The translations under genes were made by a program, and so were the position numbers. The notes below the pieces were generated by a model. That model was not told the DNA's origin, searched no databases, and worked only from the letters and a program-made list of their open reading frames with translations. 14,870 bases of DNA from positions 1 through 14,870 of the forward strand of contig JAUIIF010000039.1 of NCBI GenBank assembly GCA_030431945.1. The letters run 5' to 3'. The stretch comes from Bacteroidia bacterium. GTDB lineage: Bacteria > Bacteroidota > Bacteroidia > Chitinophagales > Saprospiraceae. This document shows, one piece after another, positions 6,838-13,783 of this stretch (its first letter is position 1; each line of letters begins with the position of its first letter).

Positions 6838-8097
6838 ATGAAAAAATCCGGCGGTCCTGTCCGGGACTTCTCTCTGGCCAAGCAGGCACTAAACGACTTT
6901 ACGGGAAAAGTGCCGGAAGCGACGGTGCCTGATTTCAGCGATACCGAAGAGACGTTTCGGCACCTTTCCGATAAGGAGCTGAAAAATAACGCTCGCCTGT
7001 TCACCCTGATGGGAAAGAACTGGCTGACGTCCCTGATGGCCTCCCTGGGGGTGGGCGCGGTGAAAATCGGGTTGCCCGGGGCCGCAGCTATGGTGAAAAA
7101 TACCATTTACCGCCAGTTTGTGGGCGGGACCAGCCTGGTGGATGCCCTGCCCTTCATCGAGCGCCTCTACGAAAGAAACGTAACGAGTATGCTGGATTAC
7201 GGTGCGGAGGCGAAAAGTACGGAGGCAGACTACAACCATTTCATGAAAGAAGTGCTGCGGGGTATTGAGTTCAGTGCCGAAGCACCTGCGGCCAATGCGG
7301 TGGTGGTAAAGGTGACGGCCCTCGCCTCAGATGAAATGCTGGCGCAACTGAACGACGGGCCGCTGGATTTTGATGATGAAAGCAATGCGGGCCTTCAGGC
7401 CACCCTGAAACGACTGGATGCGATCTGCGGGCTGGCGGAGAAACGCGGGGTGCAAGTGTACATTGACGGGGAGGAAAGCTGGATGCAGAATACCATTGAT
7501 GCCCTGGCCGTCCGCATGATGTCCCGCTACAATAAGGATGAGGTGATCGTCCTCAATACCTTTCAGTTGTACCGGCATGACCGCCTGGCTTACCTGAAGC
7601 AAAGCCACGAACTGGCGCAGCGGGAAGGGTGGAAACTGGGGGCTAAGCTCGTACGCGGTGCCTACATGGTTAAAGAAAATGACCGGGCCAGGGAAATGGG
7701 GTATCCCACCCCGATTCAGCCCAGCCTGGCGGCTACGCACCAGGATTTTAACGCTGCCGTCCGCTATTGTGTGGACAACGTGGACACCATTTCCTGCTGC
7801 ATCGGCAGCCACAATGAAGAGAGCGTCAGGTTGCTGACCCAACTCATCGGAGCCAAAGGCCTGGCTAAAGATCACCCCCACCTTCGCTGTGCCCAGTTGC
7901 TGGGCATGAGCGGTAACCTGACCTTTAACCTGGCGGCCAACGGATTCAATGCTTCCAAGTACATGGTCTACGGACCGGTAAAAGAAGTACTGCCTTACCT
8001 CGTTCGCCGGGCCCAGGAAAACACCAGCGTAACTGGCGAAATGGGACGGGAACTGCGCCTCATCCAGGAGGAGATCGAACGCCGGAAGGGACGGTGA
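6838..8097 (+). CDS. Proline dehydrogenase (FAD-dependent, single-domain)
   Basis: Proline dehydrogenase oxidises L-proline to pyrroline-5-carboxylate, passing electrons through FAD to the quinone pool. The 419-residue TIM-barrel protein has family landmarks in order: YIDGEESW at 208-215, KLVRGAY at 270-276, IGSHNEES at 322-329 and VYGPVKEVLPYLVRRAQENTSV at 377-398, where R390-R391 are the arginine pair that binds the substrate carboxylate in this family. It is a stand-alone enzyme: the pyrroline-5-carboxylate dehydrogenase part of PutA is absent and no such gene is adjacent. The ATG at 6838 was chosen because it gives MKKSGGPVRDFSLAKQAL, resembling homologues. An in-frame ATG at 6733 would add 35 residues encoded by the repeat and hairpin region and is unlikely. 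Confidence 0.95.
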   Translation: MKKSGGPVRDFSLAKQALNDFTGKVPEATVPDFSDTEETFRHLSDKELKNNARLFTLMGKNWLTSLMASLGVGAVKIGLPGAAAMVKNTIYRQFVGGTSLVDALPFIERLYERNVTSMLDYGAEAKSTEADYNHFMKEVLRGIEFSAEAPAANAVVVKVTALASDEMLAQLNDGPLDFDDESNAGLQATLKRLDAICGLAEKRGVQVYIDGEESWMQNTIDALAVRMMSRYNKDEVIVLNTFQLYRHDRLAYLKQSHELAQREGWKLGAKLVRGAYMVKENDRAREMGYPTPIQPSLAATHQDFNAAVRYCVDNVDTISCCIGSHNEESVRLLTQLIGAKGLAKDHPHLRCAQLLGMSGNLTFNLAANGFNASKYMVYGPVKEVLPYLVRRAQENTSVTGEMGRELRLIQEEIERRKGR

Positions 8098-8185
8098 TTT
8101 CTCCGCATTTATTACCTCGCTCCGGGCTTAGGGACCAAGAATTCAGCAGCCTCGATAGCAAGTGATACAGTCCCACCCCGCAGGA

Positions 8186-8214
8186 GCAGGGTAGCTAAAC
8201 CACTTTGATTCAGG
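8186..8214 (+). repeat. 29-base intergenic repeat, copy B
   Basis: Contains CTAAACCACTTTGATTCAGG at 8195-8214, which matches copy A (4001-4020, minus strand) at 19 of 20 positions, preceded by GCAGGGTAG resembling copy A's GCTGGGATAC. It lies 88 bp after the proline dehydrogenase stop codon, in the same orientation as that gene. Confidence 0.55.
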
Positions 8215-8231
8215 TACAGCATTCCCTAAAC

Positions 8232-8247
8232 AAGTCGTTAACGACTT
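8232..8247. promoter_or_regulatory. Perfect 16-bp palindrome, candidate operator
   Basis: AAGTCGTTAACGACTT is identical to its own reverse complement. It ends inside the position expected for the -33 element (TTTC, 8246-8249) of the candidate promoter of the thioredoxin-like lipoprotein gene. A symmetric site over the -33 region is a typical place for a dimeric regulator. The regulator is unknown. Confidence 0.45.
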
Positions 8248-8276
8248 TCAGGTCCCTGTTTCCCTTTTTACTTTTG
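8246..8276 (+). promoter_or_regulatory. Candidate promoter of the thioredoxin-like lipoprotein gene
   Basis: TACTTTTG at 8269-8276 is a full match to the Bacteroidota -7 consensus TAnnTTTG, with TTTC (3 of 4 to TTTG) 19 bases upstream at 8246-8249. The gene's ATG follows 23 bases after the element. Confidence 0.55.
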
Positions 8277-8299
8277 CCTCCCCAAATCTTTCTTCTGCT

Positions 8300-9766
8300 A
8301 TGCGTTTAATCGTTCTCCTCCTTGCTTCAGTTACCTTTTTTTCCTGTGGCGATGCTGCTACAGTTACGGCTAACGCCGGCGTTGCCGGCAGCACGGTCAC
8401 TACGGCACAACTGGAAAGCCGAACGCTGGAATCCCCCAATATCCGCGTTACCCTGAATGGTGCCAGCCCGGAGGGCTGCCTGCTCATCGGGCAGTTTGCC
8501 GAACAGCAATACAAAGTTGACGATGGGCGGACCGAAGGCAATACCGTAGTCTTTCAGCGCGAAGAGCCTTATAAGCCTGGGCATTACTACGCTTACTTTA
8601 CGGACGGCTCCGCCGTTCAGATGCTGATCGATGAGGACCAGACGTTCACCATCGAAGGGGATAAGGCAGGAGCAATTTCCGGCATGAAAATCACCGGGAG
8701 TACGGATAACGAACTGCTGTACGAAACCCTGGCCTTTGAAGCAGGAATGGCACCGGAATTCCGGCTGGTAACCGAGGCCCTCGGTAAAACAACCCCCGGA
8801 TCTCCTGAATACCAGGCCTACGAAGCACAACGGGCCGAGCTGGTGGATAAGCGGGAAGCTTTTCAGGATGAGCGCTTCACGCAATACCCCAACTCCTTGT
8901 TTACCGCTTTCAAACGGGCTGGCCGCAACCCGCGTTTACGGGATATTCGTAATGCCAACGGCACCCTGGACGAACAGGCGCAGGTAGAAGGTTTTCGCGA
9001 AGATTTCTGGAACGATGTGAATTTTGCCGACGTACGCCTGCTCAACACCCCGGTCATTTTTAATAAGCTGAAGCGGTACATGACCGAACTGACGCCCCAG
9101 AACGCAACGGCCATCATCAATTCCGCTGATCAGTTGCTGGCAAAGGTTTTACCACATCCTGAATACTACAAATTCATCGCGAACTGGATTACCCTGCAGT
9201 ACGAACCGGGCAAGACGACCGTCATGGACGGGGCGGCCATCCACGTACACATGATCAAGAACTACTTTACCCGCGAGCGGGCGTTCTGGTCGGACAGCAT
9301 GACGGTGTTCGGGCTGCAACAGCGGGCGGATCAGATGGCGTACAGCCTGGTCGGACAGCAGGGGCCCGACATCACCGTGCCGGGCATCGACGGCGAACCG
9401 AAGCGCCTCTACGATCTGAAAAAGCCCTACATCGCCGTCTACATGTTCAACCCGGAATGCGAGCACTGCATTGAACAGACGCCGAAACTGGTGCAGGCTT
9501 ATCAGTCCCTGAAGAGCGAGTTGGATGTTTACGCCATTGCCCTCGACACGGACGCGACGAAGTGGAAAAACTTCGTAAATCAGTACGGGCTGCAGCAGTT
9601 CACCAACGTCTTCGATCCTACCAACCGGTCTATTTTCAAGACTTACTACGTAGACAATACGCCGGAACTGTACCTGCTGGGTCCTGATCGTAAAATTGTC
9701 TCCAAGAACCTGAAGGTGGCCCAGTTGGCGCAGGCGATTGAACTGGCGAAATCGCGGAGCAAATAA
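8300..9766 (+). CDS. Thioredoxin-fold (TlpA-like) lipoprotein
   Basis: The 488-residue protein starts with a lipoprotein signal: hydrophobic residues 2-15, then FFSC with C16 as the likely lipidated cysteine. A DUF4369-like beta domain covers about residues 45-130, followed by a helical, charged middle (about 135-345) resembling the DUF5106 region common ahead of thioredoxin domains in Bacteroidota. The C-terminal thioredoxin/AhpC-TSA domain (about 355-480) has the active-site pair as CEHC at 387-390 and the conserved cis-proline in NTPELYLL (P455). Such proteins act in the envelope as thiol-disulfide reductases, typically keeping haem-binding or other cysteines reduced; the partner here is unknown. 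The gene stands alone, with its own candidate promoter and palindrome. Confidence 0.88.
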   Translation: MRLIVLLLASVTFFSCGDAATVTANAGVAGSTVTTAQLESRTLESPNIRVTLNGASPEGCLLIGQFAEQQYKVDDGRTEGNTVVFQREEPYKPGHYYAYFTDGSAVQMLIDEDQTFTIEGDKAGAISGMKITGSTDNELLYETLAFEAGMAPEFRLVTEALGKTTPGSPEYQAYEAQRAELVDKREAFQDERFTQYPNSLFTAFKRAGRNPRLRDIRNANGTLDEQAQVEGFREDFWNDVNFADVRLLNTPVIFNKLKRYMTELTPQNATAIINSADQLLAKVLPHPEYYKFIANWITLQYEPGKTTVMDGAAIHVHMIKNYFTRERAFWSDSMTVFGLQQRADQMAYSLVGQQGPDITVPGIDGEPKRLYDLKKPYIAVYMFNPECEHCIEQTPKLVQAYQSLKSELDVYAIALDTDATKWKNFVNQYGLQQFTNVFDPTNRSIFKTYYVDNTPELYLLGPDRKIVSKNLKVAQLAQAIELAKSRSK

Positions 9767-9833
9767 CCCGAACCAACAAGCGGTACTTTCCTGCCTTTGC
9801 CCTGGCGGCGACCCGGGGCTGGCCGAAGCAGGT

Positions 9834-9850
9834 GGCGCGGCCGCAGGTGC
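9834..9850 (-). repeat. Dispersed 18-base repeat, copy 3
   Basis: Minus strand GCACCTGCGGCCGCGCC, exact over 17 bases; the eighteenth base is A instead of C. It lies between two convergent genes. Immediately downstream on the minus strand a partial second unit follows, so CACCTGC appears twice 16 bases apart. Confidence 0.7.
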
Positions 9851-9873
9851 CGGGTAAGGTTTAAGTTGAGCAA

Positions 9874-9913
9874 TGGTTACCGTGCCCGCCGCCTGCTGCG
9901 CAAGACGTAACCA
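9874..9913. terminator. Possible two-way transcript-end structure
   Basis: TGGTTAC (9874-9880) and GTAACCA (9907-9913) are perfect 7-base arms around a 26-base GC-rich loop, between the convergent thioredoxin-like and SPOR genes. The location suits a shared terminator, but the loop is long and no T-run follows. Confidence 0.25.
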
Positions 9914-9931
9914 GGGCCGCTGCGCAACCTC

Positions 9932-11092
9932 TTAATCGATCCGCTGTTCCTGCCCGTTAATTTCCATGACGTAGGCATCGGAATACAGCCGCTGAATGCG
10001 CTCCAGGGCAATGCGTAATTCTTCTTCCGTCCGGTATTCGATGCGGGCCCCGATGCGGGTCAGCCGGCCTTCCGGACGGGAGAAAGAAGTGAAGCCCGCT
10101 GCCTTGATCCGGTCAATGTTCTTAGTCACATTACGTTGACTACCGAAGAGGCCGGTAGCAATAAGGGCCCGGTTGGTGCTACTGGCTGGCGGGGTGGTTC
10201 TTTCCTGCTGCGGAGGGGTGGTGGTCGCCGGGGTAGTGGTTTGCGGCGGGGTATTACCTGCAGGGGCTTCGGAGGAGGGGCTTACGGATTCGCGGATGTC
10301 CGGGTCACTGAGCCGGGGGGGCTCATCCGGTACCACTTCATCGGAAGGAACGACGATTTGCGGACCGGGGGCAACGTTAATGCGATCTTCAGGGACGGTC
10401 GCAGGGCGTTGGTCCGGGCGTTCCGTTGCGATGGGCGCTTGCGGATCGTCCACCAGTTTGCTGCCGCCAAACTGGGCGAGGCGATAGATGGCTGCCAGGA
10501 CTAAAATGATGGCCAGCACCCCGGCCACGTACCAGAGGATGGTCCGTAACTGCGGGTGGTAGAGGACTTCCTCCCAGGCATTCTTCGGTACCGGCTGGGC
10601 TGCTTCCCCGGCAGTAGCCATAGGGTTGGCTAGCATGGGGTCGGCGCCGGCCCGGCGTTGTTTTTCCGTCCGGACGATGGGCCGTAGTTCTACGGCCGGC
10701 AAACCGAAACTGTCTTTGCTGAAGTTACCGCCCGCCGGGGTGAAGCGAACCTGACCGTCGTGGTGCTTGAACAAACGGCCGATCTCCTCCAGGGTGACGG
10801 AACGACCGGCGTCCAGGTTTTCCTGCAGGTTACGCAGGTATTCCTCCAGTAAAAGGACGGCATCCTCACGGGAATACAGTCCGGTATTTTCCAATTCGCG
10901 GACAATCTTACCGTCATCCAGCAACAGGTTGGCGTTGAAGCTGACGAGCTCGGAAGGGGGGGAGGCTTCGTGGTTGAGGGCACTCAGCAGGGCCGGCTGG
11001 GGCTGCAGGCGCAAAGTACCCACTCCGGGCAGGCAGACCTGGTCTTCCTCCATCAGCAGGTGGCGAATGATGTCATTTATGGTAGCGGACAT
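9932..11092 (-). CDS. HU/CCDC81-like and SPOR domain membrane protein
   Basis: The 386-residue protein has three parts. Residues 1-140 resemble the Bacteroidota HU/CCDC81-type domain pair: DIIRHLLMEEDQVCLPGVGTL at the start, then VSFNANLLLDDG and TLEEIGRLFKHHDGQVRFTP. A membrane segment lies at about 184-204. After a proline/threonine-rich periplasmic linker (210-306) comes a SPOR domain (about 307-378, IATGLFGSQRNVTKNIDRIK start). SPOR domains bind glycan strands stripped of stem peptides, which are enriched at division sites, so the protein could link a cytoplasmic HU-like module to septal peptidoglycan; the division role is inference from the domains. Start choice is firm, because the HU-like domain begins at M1. 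A full -7 element lies only five bases upstream of the ATG. The preceding lipoprotein gene ends 157 bp away. Confidence 0.88.
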   Translation of the reverse strand: MSATINDIIRHLLMEEDQVCLPGVGTLRLQPQPALLSALNHEASPPSELVSFNANLLLDDGKIVRELENTGLYSREDAVLLLEEYLRNLQENLDAGRSVTLEEIGRLFKHHDGQVRFTPAGGNFSKDSFGLPAVELRPIVRTEKQRRAGADPMLANPMATAGEAAQPVPKNAWEEVLYHPQLRTILWYVAGVLAIILVLAAIYRLAQFGGSKLVDDPQAPIATERPDQRPATVPEDRINVAPGPQIVVPSDEVVPDEPPRLSDPDIRESVSPSSEAPAGNTPPQTTTPATTTPPQQERTTPPASSTNRALIATGLFGSQRNVTKNIDRIKAAGFTSFSRPEGRLTRIGARIEYRTEEELRIALERIQRLYSDAYVMEINGQEQRID

Positions 11093-11097
11093 AGGGG

Positions 11098-11105
11098 CAA
11101 AGGTA
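11098..11105 (-). promoter_or_regulatory. Candidate SPOR-gene promoter, -7 element
   Basis: Minus strand TACCTTTG is a full match to TAnnTTTG and ends five bases before the ATG. Transcription would then start at or next to the start codon, giving a leaderless or almost leaderless mRNA. No clear TTTG stands 19 bases upstream. Confidence 0.5.
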
Positions 11106-11154
11106 GGAGAATAACTTCGTTCTGCTTAGCCCGCCCCTTCGGAAAGATCAGCCG

Positions 11155-11172
11155 GCACCTGCGCCCGCGCCC
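11155..11172 (+). repeat. Dispersed 18-base repeat, copy 4
   Basis: GCACCTGCGCCCGCGCCC, matching the consensus with C at the variable tenth base. It lies between the small lipoprotein gene and the SPOR gene, on the strand opposite to both. Confidence 0.7.
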
Positions 11173-11249
11173 ATACGGCCGTCGCGGGAGCAAAAGGGAT
11201 ACAACCTTCCCCGTACCACCCAGGGGGAATACGTGGACGGGCAGGGGAA

Positions 11250-11900
11250 TTACTGTTTAGTGTAAAGGATGCTTTCCGTGCTGATGCCGAGCATGCTCAT
11301 TTCCAGTACTTCGGGGGTGAGCCGGATGATGCCGTAACAATCCGTACCGGCCGGGCCGGAGATGGTGAAACAGGCAATGTCCATGGCTACGCCGCCATTA
11401 CAATCACCCGGACAGTTGGCGTGGTAGGTCATTGCTTCCTGAAAAAGCATTTCCCCATTATAAAAAGTGGTGTAGTGATCGGGGGTGAATTCTACGGTCT
11501 CCTTCGGGTCAGCATTGTTAACCCACAGGCCGCTCAGCACGGCGGCAAGGCCTGCCTCTGCGCTTCCTGGTGCCGGACCGTAAGCCGTCGGGGCTGCTGC
11601 GCTGCTTTGGTAGGTTTCCGGTCCCGTAGCTCCTTTAGCCTCCTGGGCAGGGTCAAGCGGAACAGAACCGTATGCTGCGGGCTGGTCCGCCGTCGGGACC
11701 GGTTGGCTGCCTGCCGGTACCGGCAGGCGGGTCGAAGAGGACATGGGAACCGGACTGGTGGCCGGATCGTAGGCCGGCCCCTGCAAGTCAGTCGGGTCTG
11801 CCGGTACTGCAGCGTCCGCTGCGGCCTCCTTATTGTCGGATTTAAACACCGAGCAGCCAGCAAATAAAGTCAGGCAAAATAAAAACAGTAAGTATCGCAT
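11250..11900 (-). CDS. Small lipoprotein of unknown function
   Basis: The 216-residue protein has a clear lipoprotein leader: hydrophobic residues 3-13, then LFAGC with C16 as the lipidated cysteine. A low-complexity tether rich in Pro, Ala, Ser and Thr spans about 25-118. The C-terminal domain (about 120-216) is compact and beta-rich: GLWVNNADPKETVEF, then DHYTTFYNGEML, with four cysteines (C163, C167, C177, C188) that could form two disulfides in the periplasm. It resembles small lipocalin-like or copper-resistance-like beta domains in style, but I cannot assign a family. It starts 11 bp after the stop codon of the LOG-family gene and is very probably cotranscribed with it. Confidence 0.82.
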   Translation of the reverse strand: MRYLLFLFCLTLFAGCSVFKSDNKEAAADAAVPADPTDLQGPAYDPATSPVPMSSSTRLPVPAGSQPVPTADQPAAYGSVPLDPAQEAKGATGPETYQSSAAAPTAYGPAPGSAEAGLAAVLSGLWVNNADPKETVEFTPDHYTTFYNGEMLFQEAMTYHANCPGDCNGGVAMDIACFTISGPAGTDCYGIIRLTPEVLEMSMLGISTESILYTKQ

Positions 11901-11911
11901 GGCTAGGCTAT

Positions 11912-13054
11912 TTATTTGGTAACGTATAAAGGCGGGTGTTTGTCAATAAAAGTAACAACTTCTCCGGGTTCGTCGGTAAGATGGAGGTAATCTGCGTAGA
12001 CCTGGCCGGCGGCCAGTTGCTCAATCAGGGGGTAGAGATTTGTTTCCTGCGTGTACCGTTGCCGCCCCAGAAACACCATCGGGCTCACGTAGCCAAAGGT
12101 GACGTAATGATTTTGAGTGGCGTCCATAAAAATTTCCTGCGTCGTTCCGGCACTGCCGGGAGCGTACACAATACCGTAGAGGGCAATAGCCAGCAAAGTG
12201 TCCTCGCGGATGCTGTTGCTGAAATATTTAGCGATGTAGGTGGCAAAAAGGTTGCTTGGTTCGTGGCCATAAAACCAGGTTGGGATGGCCAGGCTTTCTT
12301 CCCCGTCGGGAAAACGATCCAGGATGGCGTACGCTGCGGCCTGGAACCCCTGGTCCTTATACGTGGGGGCTGTCGCCAAAGTTCGGAGTGCCCACTGCAG
12401 GTCCGCCTCGGAAACTCCGGCCAGGTAGGCACCCAGGTTGGCGGCTTCCATAATGCCCGGCCCGCCACCGGAGACGACGAAATAGCCCGCTTCGGCAAGC
12501 CGCTTGGCCGTCCGCAGGCTCATTTCGTATTCGGGGGTATTCCGCCCCGTACTGTGCCCTCCCATAAAACCGACGGTACGCCGCTTGGGCAGGCCGTCTC
12601 CCTGGAAGTCGAGTAATCTCCTCAACCCCTCGTCCACACTGAAGTCGTGCAGCCGTTGCCACAGTGCCTCGTTGATGCTCGGGCAGCGTTTGGCTTCTTC
12701 GAAGTGGCGATAAATTTTCAGGTCGGTACTATTGTCCTTTTCCTCTGAATACCCTTCCATCAGTTCGCGCCAGGTGTATAGGTTTCGCCGGAGCGGACGG
12801 TAGGGCAGGGCGTGCGGTGCCCGCAGGAAGTTAGCCCCCCGTTGCCGCAATTCGATCTCCTGGGTGAGGGGCAACTGACAGCCGATGAAGAGCGTACTGT
12901 CATCAACCTGGTAGGTGGACCAGTCAAGGGTAAGGTCACGCAGGTCAATGTCCACCAGCGTGGTTTCCGTCAAATCTTTAGTACCCGCCAGAATCCATTC
13001 TTCGTCGATGGTGTGGAAAATGGGGCAGGAATCATTTCCGAATTTTGTCGCCAT
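11912..13054 (-). CDS. LOG-family-like nucleotide-binding protein with N-terminal extension
   Basis: LOG-family proteins have a Rossmann fold; characterised members release free bases from nucleoside 5'-monophosphates, including cytokinin precursors. This 380-residue protein is about twice the length of a basic LOG protein. Residues 1-155 are an extension I do not recognise. The Rossmann part starts at RRTVGFMGGHSTG (158-170) and has SGGGPGIMEAANLGA at 195-209, a normal family motif. The second signature, usually PGGxGTxxE, reads PGSAGTTQE at 299-307: the glutamate is kept (E307), but the second glycine is serine. An arginine preceding it (R283 in SNSIRED) may be the family's catalytic arginine. 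Activity is therefore uncertain. The downstream lipoprotein gene starts 11 bp later; coaE ends 95 bp upstream. Confidence 0.82.
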   Translation of the reverse strand: MATKFGNDSCPIFHTIDEEWILAGTKDLTETTLVDIDLRDLTLDWSTYQVDDSTLFIGCQLPLTQEIELRQRGANFLRAPHALPYRPLRRNLYTWRELMEGYSEEKDNSTDLKIYRHFEEAKRCPSINEALWQRLHDFSVDEGLRRLLDFQGDGLPKRRTVGFMGGHSTGRNTPEYEMSLRTAKRLAEAGYFVVSGGGPGIMEAANLGAYLAGVSEADLQWALRTLATAPTYKDQGFQAAAYAILDRFPDGEESLAIPTWFYGHEPSNLFATYIAKYFSNSIREDTLLAIALYGIVYAPGSAGTTQEIFMDATQNHYVTFGYVSPMVFLGRQRYTQETNLYPLIEQLAAGQVYADYLHLTDEPGEVVTFIDKHPPLYVTK

Positions 13055-13149
13055 ATTGGGGTCGGGTATTTTTAGGGGTGGCTGAAAAGCCAGTGCAATG
13101 GGGAGTTATGAGACGAAATAAAAAGTGGCTGGTCACCCTCCTCGTACCG

Positions 13150-13755
13150 TTACGGGGTACTCGCGGATGCCGGTAGTAATTGCCTGTGTAGCCAGAGAAT
13201 CTGGGGGAAAAGCAGCTGATAGCCGTCGTTGTTGATCAAAAAGTCAGCAGCAGCTATCTTTTGCTCCTCCGGCCACTGCCTGGCTGCACGGGCGGCGAAA
13301 GCCTCCGCTGATACCCCGTCGCGCGCCATGACCCGCGCCCGGCGGGTTGCTGCTGGTGCCGTGACTACGATTACACCAGCGAAGTCTTGCTGGCGGCCCA
13401 ACTCAAGCACAATGGCGGCTTCGTAGAGGGTGTAGGCTGCTGTTTGCTCCTCCCGCCAGCGCGCTGCATCCCGGTGTACCGCAGGGTGCACCAGGGCGTT
13501 GAGCCGGGCCAGGGTGGCGTCGTCCGCAAAGGCTCGCTGGGCGAGCCAGCTTCGGTTCAGGGTGCCGTCCGCCAGGTAGGTGGCCGCCCCGAAGGCAGCG
13601 ATCAGTCCCTGCCGGAGGGCTGGGTCTTCCAGCATCAGGCGTTTGGCGGCCGCATCGGCGTAGTAGACCGGTATCCCCAACCGCTCGAACTCCCGGCATA
13701 CGGTGCTCTTTCCTGAGCCGATGTTCCCGGTAACTGCATAGTGTGCTGGTGGCAT
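13150..13755 (-). CDS. coaE: Dephospho-CoA kinase
   Basis: CoaE phosphorylates the ribose 3'-hydroxyl of dephospho-CoA, the last step of coenzyme A synthesis. The 201-residue cytoplasmic product is of normal length. It has the P-loop GNIGSGKS at 10-17, YYADAAAKRLM at 31-41 with the family aspartate (D34), LVHPAVH at 88-94, YEAAIVLELG at 111-120 and ADFLINNDG at 170-178, all in the expected order. The ATG at 13755 puts the P-loop about ten residues in, as in homologues. An in-frame TTG at 13782 would add nine residues (MAAATKKVS) and start one base after the DUF547 stop codon, and is less likely. The gene follows the DUF547 lipoprotein gene after 28 bp and is probably cotranscribed with it. 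Confidence 0.95.
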   Translation of the reverse strand: MPPAHYAVTGNIGSGKSTVCREFERLGIPVYYADAAAKRLMLEDPALRQGLIAAFGAATYLADGTLNRSWLAQRAFADDATLARLNALVHPAVHRDAARWREEQTAAYTLYEAAIVLELGRQQDFAGVIVVTAPAATRRARVMARDGVSAEAFAARAARQWPEEQKIAAADFLINNDGYQLLFPQILWLHRQLLPASASTP

Positions 13756-13783
13756 GCTAACTTTTTTGGTCGCTGCCGCCAAG

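Noticed and set aside
4001..8214. A 4.2-kb invertible segment bounded by inverted repeats
   Set aside because: The bounding repeats are short (about 29 bases with mismatches and a gap), no recombinase is near, and no promoter lies at either edge that inversion would redirect. Two scattered copies of an intergenic repeat explain it better.
9895..9927. GCTGCGCAA repeated at 9895-9903 and 9919-9927 as iterons or a binding site
   Set aside because: Two 9-base matches in GC-rich DNA between convergent genes are not enough; there is no replication gene or promoter nearby.
13756..13782. A TTG start for coaE next to the DUF547 stop codon
   Set aside because: The extra nine residues are not typical of CoaE, and an ATG is available at the normal distance from the P-loop.
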